From assembly GCA_964347835.1 (NCBI GenBank), contig CAYFZR010000061.1:1-36879 (forward strand): DNA of 36,879 nucleotides, in the 5' to 3' direction. Every line of letters starts with the position of its first letter. The stretch's first letter is position 1. Of this stretch, positions 27,713 through 34,463 are shown in pieces. Below the pieces are notes generated by a model. The model saw nothing but the letters and a program-made list of their open reading frames with translations, had not been told where the DNA came from and made no database searches. The translations under genes were made by a program, and so were the position numbers. The DNA is from CAYFZR01 sp964347835 [NCBI: uncultured archaeon] (GTDB lineage Archaea; CAYFZR01).

Positions 27713-28360
27713 ATGTATATAATCATAGTAGGACTGGGCGGAATCGGAAAGAATCTTGTAAGCCTAGCCACCAAAAATAAACACAATGTCGTTGTAGTAG
27801 ACAAAAATCCTGATAGATGTAAGCAGATAGCCCAAAAATACGATGTTATTTCTATAGTAGGAGATTCTACATTGAAATCTGTTTTAGAAGAGGCTGGGGG
27901 ATCTAAAGCAGATACTCTAATAGTTACTACCAGCGATGACGCCGCTAACCTGATGACAGTGTTGTTGGCAAGAGATATTGGGATAAAGAACGTTCTGTCT
28001 ATAGTTAACAAAGAAGAACACATAAATATGTTTGAAAATGCAGGGGTAAGCATACGGGAGAATCCGGATCTTTTGGTGGCCGAGAACTTGTATAAGTCTA
28101 TTCAGAGACCTTCCATAAAGGATTTCATGGATGTAACGAATGGAAAGGCAGAGATTCTCTCAATCGCAGTAGGAGAAAACTCTCAAGTTGCAGGAAAAAT
28201 CATTTCTGAGATACCGTTCGGCGAAAATGTACTCGTAATAGCGATCGAGAGAAATAATGAGTTGGTAATTCCAAAAGGAAATACACAGATAATTGTTGGC
28301 GATATTGCCTATGTATTTGTACCTCAAAATCAAATTAAAAGTATTACAGCGCTATTCTAA
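27713..28360 (+). CDS. trkA: Trk potassium uptake regulatory subunit TrkA
   Basis: Cytoplasmic nucleotide-binding gating subunit of the Trk/Ktr K+ uptake system. The 215-aa protein has an RCK_N Rossmann domain (IIIVGLGGIGKNLVSLATKN, then VVVVDKNPDRCKQIA, GDSTLKSVLEEAGGSKADTL) and a C-terminal TrkA_C domain (about residues 140-215: AEILSIAVGENSQVAGKIIS, IPKGNTQIIVGDIAYVFVP). The single-RCK length matches archaeal TrkA. ATG 27713 follows aspS by 20 bases with no clear ribosome-binding site. The stop is directly followed by the GTG of trkH. Confidence 0.94.
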   Translation: MYIIIVGLGGIGKNLVSLATKNKHNVVVVDKNPDRCKQIAQKYDVISIVGDSTLKSVLEEAGGSKADTLIVTTSDDAANLMTVLLARDIGIKNVLSIVNKEEHINMFENAGVSIRENPDLLVAENLYKSIQRPSIKDFMDVTNGKAEILSIAVGENSQVAGKIISEIPFGENVLVIAIERNNELVIPKGNTQIIVGDIAYVFVPQNQIKSITALF

Positions 28361-29827
28361 GTGGTTGCTTTGCTCAGTAAAGATCAAAAGATTGTGCTCA
28401 GGGATTTAGGAAATATAATATTTATAATAGGCTTCGTTCCCATCCTAGTAGTAATCCCATCAATAGTGTTCGGAGAATTTTTTGCAATTAAATTTTTCTT
28501 ATTTCTTGGTTTAGGAACAGTTTTGGTAGGTTTTTTCCTAAAATATTTGTTCAGAGATGCTAAAGAGCCAGAACTCAGACATGCTATGATCATAGCAGCA
28601 ATTTCTTGGCTCATAGCTCCATTAATAGGCTCGGTACCTTTTATTCTCGTAGAAAACATGCCTTTTATAGACTCTTTATTCGAGGGAATGTCAGGATGGA
28701 CAGGCACTGGTTTGACAATGATATCCAATCCAGAAAATCTTCATTACACGATGCAGTTCTGGAGAAGTCTTATGCAGTGGGTAGGCGGTGTGGGGGTAAT
28801 TGTGTTGATGGTATCGATTATTACGCGCCCTGGGACCGGATTGTTTAGATTATATAGATCTGAAGCAAGAGAAGAGCGCATATATCCTAGTATAGTATCT
28901 ACGGTAAGAACTATATGGTGGATATACCTATTGCTAACAGGATTATCATTTGTTTTACTTTATATTTCAGGCATGCCTTTATGGGACAGTTTAAATCATT
29001 CTATGACCGGTATAGCGACTGGTGGATTTACCATAAAGAGTCAGAGCATAGGATCTTACAACAACAGGCTAATAGAATTGATGATAATACCCATAATGAT
29101 CATAGGAGCGATACCTTTTTTGATCCATTACAGAGTCTTAAGAGGTGATATAAGGGCATTGCTAAACGATGTTCAATGCAAAGCCTTGTTTGTATTAATT
29201 TTTCTAGGAGTTTTAATCCTTTTGGGAGAGAACTACATTTACTACAAAGATATCTCCCTTTCATTAAGATTCTCTGGATTTCAATTCATATCAGGCCTTA
29301 CTTGCACAGGATTTCAAACTTTTGACGTATATGGATGGAGCGAAACAGGCCTTCTTTTAGTAGGATTGGCTATGGTTATAGGTGGTGCAGCAGGCTCTAC
29401 AGCAGGGGGAGTAAAACTCATAAGATTCGTTATTTTTTACAAAGGAGTTGGATGGTGGTTTAAAAGAGCATCCCTCCCTCTTAGCGCTGTAGTATACTTT
29501 ACTCTTGGGGATAAAAAATTATCAGACGAAGAATTGAACAGAGAACTTGGAGAAGTAGCCTTAATAGCGGTTCTTTGGGTAATTTTTCTCTTTTTGGGTA
29601 TATTGGTACTTCTACACCTTGTACCGTCTAATTATTCTCTAGGACACGTATTCTTTGAGGTAGCAAGCGCTCAGGGTAATGTTGGCCTGTCTACCGGAAT
29701 AACGAGTTCGGCTATGCCTAATCTGGCTAAAGTAATGCTCATATTCAATATGTGGATAGGAAGGCTAGAAATAATACCGGTTTTGATGTTTTTACGCTCG
29801 TTTATAAGGGGTATGGCGGCTGTTTAG
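28361..29827 (+). CDS. trkH: Trk potassium uptake channel subunit TrkH
   Basis: Membrane pore of the K+ uptake system, partner of TrkA. The 488-aa protein has about ten membrane helices and the four pore/selectivity repeats: EGMSGWTGTGLTMI, HSMTGIATGGFTIKS, ISGLTCTGFQTFD and VASAQGNVGLSTGI, plus the glycine-rich MVIGGAAGSTAGGVKLIRF of the helix 3M2 gate. The start is GTG 28361, immediately after the trkA stop; no ribosome-binding site is visible, so translation is probably by coupling. A T-rich stretch follows the stop (29828-29840). Confidence 0.95.
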   Translation: MVALLSKDQKIVLRDLGNIIFIIGFVPILVVIPSIVFGEFFAIKFFLFLGLGTVLVGFFLKYLFRDAKEPELRHAMIIAAISWLIAPLIGSVPFILVENMPFIDSLFEGMSGWTGTGLTMISNPENLHYTMQFWRSLMQWVGGVGVIVLMVSIITRPGTGLFRLYRSEAREERIYPSIVSTVRTIWWIYLLLTGLSFVLLYISGMPLWDSLNHSMTGIATGGFTIKSQSIGSYNNRLIELMIIPIMIIGAIPFLIHYRVLRGDIRALLNDVQCKALFVLIFLGVLILLGENYIYYKDISLSLRFSGFQFISGLTCTGFQTFDVYGWSETGLLLVGLAMVIGGAAGSTAGGVKLIRFVIFYKGVGWWFKRASLPLSAVVYFTLGDKKLSDEELNRELGEVALIAVLWVIFLFLGILVLLHLVPSNYSLGHVFFEVASAQGNVGLSTGITSSAMPNLAKVMLIFNMWIGRLEIIPVLMFLRSFIRGMAAV

Positions 29828-30203
29828 ATTTTTAATTTTGTCTTCACAGAATTCCACAAAAATTTCATTGATGCTAAAAGGAGGTTTAGCAAGATGAGGA
29901 TGCTAAATAATTTTAGAGTTAAAAGGAGAAGCCATCTGTAATTATGAATATTTAACTAAGGGAAGTAACTGAAACGAGAATTCCTCGTTGAAAAACTTGA
30001 ACATGTAATTAAAACTATCGAAACTGAGAAAGATTTACCTCTAGACAGAGGTTTGAAGAAATTAAAAGAGAAAATTATGAAAAAACAGGTATAAGTTCCA
30101 AAAAAGATAGCAAGATACTTATTTATTATAAAAATCCATTAGAAAGACTTAAAAGATTAGGAATATATCAGAAGAATATAACCTGAAAAGTTAGAATATC
30201 GGG
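29828..30203 (+). other. Gene-poor interval between trkH and satD
   Basis: 376 bases without a convincing gene. It holds a T-rich stretch just after trkH, a pair of small hairpins with a strong ribosome-binding site (29870-29916), and two overlapping open stretches without a start codon: 29969-30094 (41 codons, EKLEHVIKTIETEKDLPLDR) and 30028-30186 (52 codons, ILIYYKNPLERLKRLGIY). The two are in different frames and could be one short helical protein broken by a frameshift. I recognise no family in either. Confidence 0.4.
29870..29916 (+). promoter_or_regulatory. Two alternative hairpins around an AGGAGG site and a 15-codon frame
   Basis: GCTAAA (29873-29878), AGGAGG loop (29879-29884) and TTTAGC (29885-29890) form a perfect six-base-pair hairpin with the Shine-Dalgarno exposed in the loop. 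The same TTTAGC could pair instead with a second GCTAAA at 29902-29907, which itself can pair with TTTAG at 29912-29916. ATG 29894 opens a 15-residue frame (MRMLNNFRVKRRSHL) ending at 29941. It could be a leader peptide/attenuator or chance. Confidence 0.3.
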
Positions 30204-30848
30204 ATGATTATGAAAAAACCAAAAAAAGTAGCGGTGATTACAGCGGACATTATTGGATCAAGAGAAATTGTAGATCGGGGAGAGCTCCAAAGAAAAATAA
30301 AAAAAGTACTTCTGGAAATAAATCAAAACCACAGTGAAGAAATCCTCGCAGAATTTATGATAACATTAGGGGACGAATTTCAAGGGCTAGTTAAAGACAT
30401 AGGGAAATCTTATGACGTTTTTAGTGAAATTCAAACAAAACTACATCCTGTAGGTGTCCATTGTGGTATTGGAATTGGTGATATTGAAACCGCTATTTCA
30501 GATAAAGTAACCGAAATGGATGGTACGGCCTTTCACAGATCTAGAAAGGCATTGGTACTAGCAAAGGAATCAAAGGCCGAAGTATTAATAAATTCTGGCG
30601 ATCCAAGCTTTGATGAGACCATAAATATTATTGTAGATCTCTTAAGCACAATAAAAAAACGTTGGACTAAAAGGCAGAGAGAAGTAATAAAATATTATCG
30701 GAGTAAGGAAAATTTAAAGTTGGAGGATGTCGCTCGAGTATTTGATGTTACAAAACAAAGCATCTCGCAAATCCTAGACGCTGCAAATTGGAGGCTAGTT
30801 ACTAGGACAGAAGAGAAAATTAGAAATTTGCTAAGCAATGTAAAGTAA
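30204..30848 (+). CDS. satD: SatD family DNA-binding protein
   Basis: 214 aa. The N-terminal half begins KKVAVITADIIGSREIVDRG, followed by FMITLGDEFQGLVKD and VHCGIGIGDIETAI, a pattern of the SatD family (named from a streptococcal gene of unclear function). It resembles a nucleotide-cyclase-like ferredoxin fold with an Asp in the first strand (ITADIIGSR) and a GDEFQG loop. The C-terminus (about residues 150-195) is a helix-turn-helix of the sigma-region-4 kind: KRQREVIKYYRSKENLKLED then VARVFDVTKQSISQILDAA. It is followed by a small membrane protein gene, a pairing also known in bacteria. ATG 30210 is an alternative start. The 3' end is part of a 23-base tandem repeat. Confidence 0.75.
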   Translation: MIMKKPKKVAVITADIIGSREIVDRGELQRKIKKVLLEINQNHSEEILAEFMITLGDEFQGLVKDIGKSYDVFSEIQTKLHPVGVHCGIGIGDIETAISDKVTEMDGTAFHRSRKALVLAKESKAEVLINSGDPSFDETINIIVDLLSTIKKRWTKRQREVIKYYRSKENLKLEDVARVFDVTKQSISQILDAANWRLVTRTEEKIRNLLSNVK

Positions 30849-30862
30849 ATTTGCTTGACAAA
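30840..30862 (+). repeat. 23-base direct repeat, copy 1
   Basis: GTAAAGTAAATTTGCTTGAC followed by AAA. It contains the last two codons and stop of satD. An identical copy follows after five bases at 30868-30890, so the unit is a 28-base tandem duplication of the gene end. Confidence 0.9.
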
Positions 30863-30867
30863 AAATA

Positions 30868-30890
30868 GTAAAGTAAATTTGCTTGACAAA
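30868..30890 (+). repeat. 23-base direct repeat, copy 2
   Basis: Identical to 30840-30862. It also forms a hairpin with downstream sequence (TTGCTT pairs with AAGCAA across GACAAAGGAG). A third partial match, GGCTTGACGG, lies at about 30908-30917 next to the ribosome-binding site of the membrane protein. These could be operator sites for the upstream HTH protein. Confidence 0.9.
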
Positions 30891-30924
30891 GGAGAAGCAA
30901 GCTTTCTGGCTTGACGGTGATAAG

Positions 30925-31290
30925 ATGAATTTTATAGAATCAGTACTATATATCTTGGGTTTCACAATCGCAGTTTTTGGAGGTTGTTTTGTTGTTAAAG
31001 AAATTCTCAAAAAATTTGAAATAGAAGAGGAGGAAAAAGGATTTAAAGGGGCTGGAAAGACAATAGGCATGATAGAGAGGGCAATGGTCACAATATTCAT
31101 ATATTCTGGAGAATTCAATGCAATAGTACTCATTTTTGGAGTAAAATCAATAGCGAGATTCAGCGAATTACAAGATAGGAAATTTGGAGAATATTACTTG
31201 ATAGGAACTTTGTCTAGTTTATTATTCGCAATCATTATTGGCATTATAATAAAGTGGGTTATTTCGAATTTTTGGTATCTTTATTCTTAA
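30925..31290 (+). CDS. Small membrane protein of a SatD-linked (DUF3307-like) type
   Basis: 121 aa with three or four membrane helices: residues 6-26 (VLYILGFTIAVFGGCFVVKE), about 48-68 (MVTIFIYSGEFNAIVLIFG) and about 92-118 (TLSSLLFAIIIGIIIKWVIS). The stretch TIGMIERAMV, then VKSIARFSELQDRKFGEYYL and IGTLSSL resembles the C-terminal half of membrane proteins encoded next to satD in bacteria (DUF3307 type), from memory only. The frame is open to TTG 30883 inside the repeat, but GGTGAT three bases before ATG 30925 decides the start. Function unknown; probably works with SatD. Confidence 0.65.
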   Translation: MNFIESVLYILGFTIAVFGGCFVVKEILKKFEIEEEEKGFKGAGKTIGMIERAMVTIFIYSGEFNAIVLIFGVKSIARFSELQDRKFGEYYLIGTLSSLLFAIIIGIIIKWVISNFWYLYS

Positions 31291-31318
31291 TATCTATAAT
31301 CAAGGAAAATGAAGCTTC

Positions 31319-31402
31319 CTTTTGTTTTTCCAATAATAACGAAAAGGATCAACGTCGAAAAAATCATCACAAAGACATTACAAGGATTATTTCTCTTTTT
31401 TT
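31319..31402. terminator. Convergent T-rich terminator zone
   Basis: Between the converging membrane-protein gene and mtrH lie T-runs on the plus strand (TTTTGTTTTT at about 31321-31330 and TTTTTTT at 31396-31402) and a T6 run on the minus strand (A6 at 31358-31363). Oligo-T on the non-template strand is the usual archaeal stop signal, so both transcripts probably end here. Confidence 0.4.
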
Positions 31403-31418
31403 GTTGATATGGACTTTC

Positions 31419-32345
31419 TTAGAGCAACTTATTAAACGGATGCCCCTCGCTTAGATCGATGTCAAAGCCTTTGGCAGATTCCCCCTTTAATAGATCTACC
31501 ATGGCTACGGCTGGAAATACTAGATTTGCATACTCTATGGGTCCGAACAATAAAAAATCAGCACCCATAATGGCTTGCATAGCGTTGGAGGCGATACTGC
31601 ATGCTCTGTATTCCATTATATCCTTTTTTCTCCTTTCTCTTATCCATTTCCATGCTGATACTGCATTATGAATACCATTCCCTGTTGGCAGGCCGAATCT
31701 TGATTTTGATACGAGAACGCACCTCATAGCATGACTGGCTCCTTCCCCGAAAGGAGTAACTGCCGTATCAATTAATATTTTGGAGAAGCATTTCTTACCC
31801 GTGTTTAAGAGCCCCTCCTCTAAGACCCTCCCGCCGTTTTCTAATAAATCGATTCTTCCGCTAACAGAAGAATCCATGGGATTAAAGGCTAATAGAATAG
31901 AAGAGTCTATTTCTGAATCTTTTAATGTATTAATCTCTTCTTCATTCATACTTACTGATAAAGAATTATATACTACCTTGTCTATGATACCAATCTCCTC
32001 AGAATATTTTATACCGTGTAATCTTACTTTGTATTCTGTTGAATCTACCAAAATAGGTCTATCATATCTAGAAACAAAATCAAGGTACTTTTCTATGGCA
32101 ATATTATTTAAGGCGAATACATGTATCATACACGGATTTCCTGTGGTATCAGATAATTCTAACATCTCATTGATCAGTTCTTCTGCCTTGCTCTCATTGA
32201 ATATGCCCTTATCTTGGTTTTCTACGATTTTATGCTTTTCATAAAATATCGTTCCTGTTAGCACAGTGGGATTCTCTCCAATCTGCCCGCCTATCTTTGT
32301 ACCTCCTATATTTACTATTTCTTGATCTTTATCAATCTTAAACAA
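31419..32345 (-). CDS. mtrH: Tetrahydromethanopterin S-methyltransferase subunit H
   Basis: MtrH transfers the methyl group between methyl-tetrahydromethanopterin and the corrinoid on MtrA; cytoplasmic TIM-barrel subunit of the Mtr complex. The 308-aa protein shows FKIDKDQEIVNIGGTKIGGQ, NPTVLTGTIFYEKHKIV, PCMIHVFALNN, RPILVDSTEYKVRL, TAVTPFGEGASHAMR, SRFGLPTGNGIHNAVSAWKW and GADFLLFGPIEYANLVFPA. Family members begin MFKFD-K-Q, so the start is TTG 32345, preceded by AAGGTG at six bases, rather than the GTG at 32354 that lies inside that site. It comes right after the mtrG stop and is the last gene of the operon. Confidence 0.94.
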   Translation of the reverse strand: MFKIDKDQEIVNIGGTKIGGQIGENPTVLTGTIFYEKHKIVENQDKGIFNESKAEELINEMLELSDTTGNPCMIHVFALNNIAIEKYLDFVSRYDRPILVDSTEYKVRLHGIKYSEEIGIIDKVVYNSLSVSMNEEEINTLKDSEIDSSILLAFNPMDSSVSGRIDLLENGGRVLEEGLLNTGKKCFSKILIDTAVTPFGEGASHAMRCVLVSKSRFGLPTGNGIHNAVSAWKWIRERRKKDIMEYRACSIASNAMQAIMGADFLLFGPIEYANLVFPAVAMVDLLKGESAKGFDIDLSEGHPFNKLL

Positions 32346-32346
32346 T

Positions 32347-32484
32347 TTAAGCACCTTTTATAACAATCAAGAGGAAAAATAATACCGTCCCTGTAATAAT
32401 TCCAAGTAGAAAACCGTGTCTCCTACCCCTCATCGTGAGATACAACTCAATCCTATCCGAAATATATGCCTCTGGATTCTTCAT
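32347..32484 (-). CDS. mtrG: Very short MtrG-like single-helix subunit
   Basis: 45 aa from ATG 32484: a polar helix (NPEAYISDRIELYLTMRGRR) and one C-terminal membrane helix (GFLLGIITGTVLFFLLIVIK). Position decides the name: in known operons the order is mtrA-mtrF-mtrG-mtrH, and this is the gene directly before mtrH. Known MtrG proteins are about 70-85 aa, so this one is cut down to little more than its membrane anchor. Its ATG overlaps the stop of the preceding small gene (ATGA), and it ends two bases before the mtrH TTG. Sequence similarity to MtrG is weak by eye. Confidence 0.65.
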   Translation of the reverse strand: MKNPEAYISDRIELYLTMRGRRHGFLLGIITGTVLFFLLIVIKGA

Positions 32485-32588
32485 AGTATTACTCCCAATA
32501 TTATTCCGAGTACCAGTCCTAAGAAAAAGAATCTCCAATCCAATTCCTTTTTCCTGCTTATTTTTAACCAGTAATCTATTTCTTTCAT
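32481..32588 (-). CDS. mtrF: Very short MtrF-like single-helix subunit
   Basis: 35 aa from ATG 32588, which overlaps the mtrA stop by four bases; ATG 32597 would add three residues. It has a charged start (KEIDYWLKISRKKELDWR) and a C-terminal membrane helix (FFFLGLVLGIILGVIL). It ends in an ATGA overlap with the next small gene. In gene order it takes the place of mtrF, whose product is usually about 65-70 aa with one membrane helix that packs in the central stalk of the Mtr complex. The gene is too short for ordinary gene callers. The two tight overlaps on both sides argue strongly that it is translated. Confidence 0.65.
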   Translation of the reverse strand: MKEIDYWLKISRKKELDWRFFFLGLVLGIILGVIL

Positions 32589-33244
32589 AACAACCATCCG
32601 TAGAGGGCTGATAGTAAGATCAAAGACAAAACCATGCCTTGAAAAAAGCCCTTGAACCATTCGTGTTCGTAATTCTTTAGGAATGCGTAAAGCATAACTC
32701 TTTCATAGACCCCTTCAATGGATAATTCTTCTTCGACCCTTTTTGGAATTTTTCTCTCTACTTTAAGAATTTCTTTCTTCTCCTCAATTAAGTAAGGAGG
32801 TTCATCAAAAGGACCTGGATTTTTTTCGGTACATTTTTTTACCGACTCATTTATCGTATCTTCATCGATAACGTTTACCATGTCCAAGAATTCTATCTGT
32901 CTGCAAAATCTTTCTACTGCCTCTCTTGGTATATTCTCTATGTAAGGTATTGCACCTTCAGCATCAATTATTTTTCCCTTTGCATCGATTCCGTTTTCGT
33001 ATAAAGCCTTAAAGGTGATTCCTGGCTTATGACCTTGAACTTCCTGTCCGCACACGATTAAGTATCTAATGTTTGGATTCGAAATCACGTTTGCTATTAC
33101 CTTCTCTATACCTATATTCTCGGTTTTCAAGGGTCCTATTATCGCTACGTCATCTAAATCGATCTCTGATGAAAGGGTTACAACGGCTATAGGATTCTCA
33201 GAATTTTTGACCTTGTAGTCTCCTGACACAACGGGCCACTCCAT
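32585..33244 (-). CDS. mtrA: Tetrahydromethanopterin S-methyltransferase subunit A (corrinoid protein)
   Basis: MtrA carries the cobamide that takes the methyl group from MtrH and passes it to coenzyme M. The 219-aa protein begins WPVVSGDYKVKNSENPIAVV. It has GPLKTENIGIEKVIANVISN, NIRYLIVCGQEVQGHKPG with the cobalt-ligand His72, and GAIPYIENIPREAVERFCRQ. One C-terminal membrane helix (GFFQGMVLSLILLSALYGWL) anchors it. All these match the canonical soluble domain closely. The start ATG 33244 has GAGGTGA four bases upstream, overlapping the mtrB stop. Confidence 0.95.
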   Translation of the reverse strand: MEWPVVSGDYKVKNSENPIAVVTLSSEIDLDDVAIIGPLKTENIGIEKVIANVISNPNIRYLIVCGQEVQGHKPGITFKALYENGIDAKGKIIDAEGAIPYIENIPREAVERFCRQIEFLDMVNVIDEDTINESVKKCTEKNPGPFDEPPYLIEEKKEILKVERKIPKRVEEELSIEGVYERVMLYAFLKNYEHEWFKGFFQGMVLSLILLSALYGWLL

Positions 33245-33248
33245 CCTC

Positions 33249-33470
33249 TCACCTCAAGAATCTGACTATCAAGAAACCTAAGATAAAACCTGTAATTATC
33301 GCTTTCTTGCCCCAGAACCAATCTTCAGAGTTGAGTAAAAAACCATCGACAATTGAGAATTCATCCCCTATCTCGAATTCAATCTCTACTTTTCTCTCTT
33401 CCAAAGTAGTTATCAAGCCATCCTCAGTTATAATCAACCCGTATTCAGGGGAAAGATGAACAGCGCGCAT
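33249..33470 (-). CDS. mtrB: MtrB-like subunit of the Mtr complex
   Basis: 73 aa. The start VHLSPEYGLIITEDGLITTL resembles the beginning of MtrB (a short beta segment ending in a Val/Ile-x-Pro-Glu-(F/Y) motif, followed by a Asp-x-x-x-Gly-x-(I/V) turn). The C-terminus has one membrane helix (KAIITGFILGFLIVRFL), as in MtrB. It is shorter than the usual 95-108 aa because the middle helical segment is reduced. It is directly upstream of mtrA, as in known operons, and it is the first gene here: the next 180 bases upstream are a divergent promoter region, with no mtrC, mtrD or mtrE. The start has AAGGGG seven bases upstream. Confidence 0.75.
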   Translation of the reverse strand: MRAVHLSPEYGLIITEDGLITTLEERKVEIEFEIGDEFSIVDGFLLNSEDWFWGKKAIITGFILGFLIVRFLR

Positions 33471-33489
33471 ATTAACCCCTTAGACCATA

Positions 33490-33520
33490 AAACTATTTAA
33501 GTTTAAGTCTAGTATAAAAC
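33490..33520 (-). promoter_or_regulatory. Promoter region of the mtr operon
   Basis: Two TATA-like boxes on the minus strand, CTTAAATAG (about 33493-33501) and TTTTATAC (about 33513-33520), lie 25-45 bases upstream of the mtrB ATG. Either could start the mtrBAFGH transcript, so mtrB is really the first gene. Confidence 0.4.
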
Positions 33521-33650
33521 CATATTTACTAAGGCTTTTTTCTATTTAAATTCCTTAAACTTTCTAATTATAACACTTTTATACTTATATGCAAGAAATC
33601 TCGCGGTTAGGAGAAAAATTATTTGTATGTAACACAATATACTCTTAATT

Positions 33651-34058
33651 ATGTGGTCAAGCATTAAAAAGGTACTAGAATGGATATTTGTTCTATTGAT
33701 ACTTGTCACTTTTATTTTTGATGTTCTAGCATTTACCCACTCCGAAGTAGTAGACGTACAACCGCCTAACCTTCTGAAGGTAAGGGCAAGGTCAACATTC
33801 ATCGACCAAGATATAATAATACAAAATCCGATGGATTATCCAATAAGCGCAGTAATAAGTGTAGAGGCACCTAGGTATTGGATTTTAATAGGTTTATTAT
33901 CTTGGGAACCTAAGACCCTTTATGGCGGATTGGAGATACCTTACTTTGAACTTTTACCTACAGGTAACTACTACATAATAAACATTTACCTACAGGGAAA
34001 TAATGCAATAAAACCTGGAGAAACAAAGAGATTTACCGTACAGTATAGCGTTGGTTAA
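33651..34058 (+). CDS. Membrane-anchored extracytoplasmic protein, unknown function
   Basis: 135 aa with an N-terminal signal anchor (IKKVLEWIFVLLILVTFIFD, about residues 5-28) and a beta-rich outside domain of about 100 residues (DQDIIIQNPMDYPISAVISV, YYIINIYLQGNNAIKPGETK, FTVQYSV) that looks like a single Ig-like/CARDB-type fold. I recognise no specific family. It is divergent from the mtr operon and convergent with the small gene downstream of aCPSF2. No ribosome-binding site is visible, so the transcript may be leaderless. Confidence 0.6.
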   Translation: MWSSIKKVLEWIFVLLILVTFIFDVLAFTHSEVVDVQPPNLLKVRARSTFIDQDIIIQNPMDYPISAVISVEAPRYWILIGLLSWEPKTLYGGLEIPYFELLPTGNYYIINIYLQGNNAIKPGETKRFTVQYSVG

Positions 34059-34064
34059 TATAAA

Positions 34065-34463
34065 TCAAATTACCTCTTTCGATACACTTACGTCTACACA
34101 ACCCAATAAGGATTGAACACGTTCAAAACTTCTGTTCAATAATTCTCTTACCAGTTCTGGTTGCAATCTTTTGTTTAAATCGTAAAAGGTTTTTATTGAA
34201 TCTAATACTTCCTTATCTTTGGTAGAAATAGTTGCAATACCGTTAAGTTTTGCCCTGAAGAAGTATGAAATCTCTTTTTCGTCTAATGCCTCAGGCGGAT
34301 GTGCGTATTCTAATACGAAGAAAAATCTTACGACTTGCTCCTCTTCATCATAGCCTTCGAATGTTAATCTTGTCCCTCCTTTACCTTTTGACTCTTCGTA
34401 GTCCCATTCTCTCTTTACATAAGCCTCAGTAAAAAATACACCAAAAGTAATGGGTCTTTCCAT
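34065..34463 (-). CDS. Conserved-looking cytoplasmic protein, unknown function (paired with aCPSF2)
   Basis: 132 aa, with no signal peptide or membrane segment. It has alternating strands (VVRFFFVLEYAHPP, ISYFFRAKLNGIATI) then two helices (DLNKRLQPELVRELLNRSFE). The beta-meander ending in a small G-x-(A/F)-x-(I/L) strand followed by a Pro-(x)-(L/V)-R-E helix recalls the SecB-like chaperone fold, but only weakly; I would not name it. Its ATG directly follows the stop of the beta-CASP nuclease gene, with GAGGTGA as ribosome-binding site, so the two are co-translated and may work together. Confidence 0.65.
   Translation of the reverse strand: MERPITFGVFFTEAYVKREWDYEESKGKGGTRLTFEGYDEEEQVVRFFFVLEYAHPPEALDEKEISYFFRAKLNGIATISTKDKEVLDSIKTFYDLNKRLQPELVRELLNRSFERVQSLLGCVDVSVSKEVI

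Noticed and set aside
30840-30890. Short regular direct repeat, considered as a CRISPR start.
   Set aside because: Only two copies, a five-base spacer, no further units and no cas genes.
31780-32244. Plus-strand open frame of 154 codons.
   Set aside because: Antisense to mtrH, whose motifs cover the whole stretch.
32352-32354. GTG as the mtrH start codon.
   Set aside because: It lies inside the AAGGTG ribosome-binding site, and the family N-terminus begins at the following TTG (32345).
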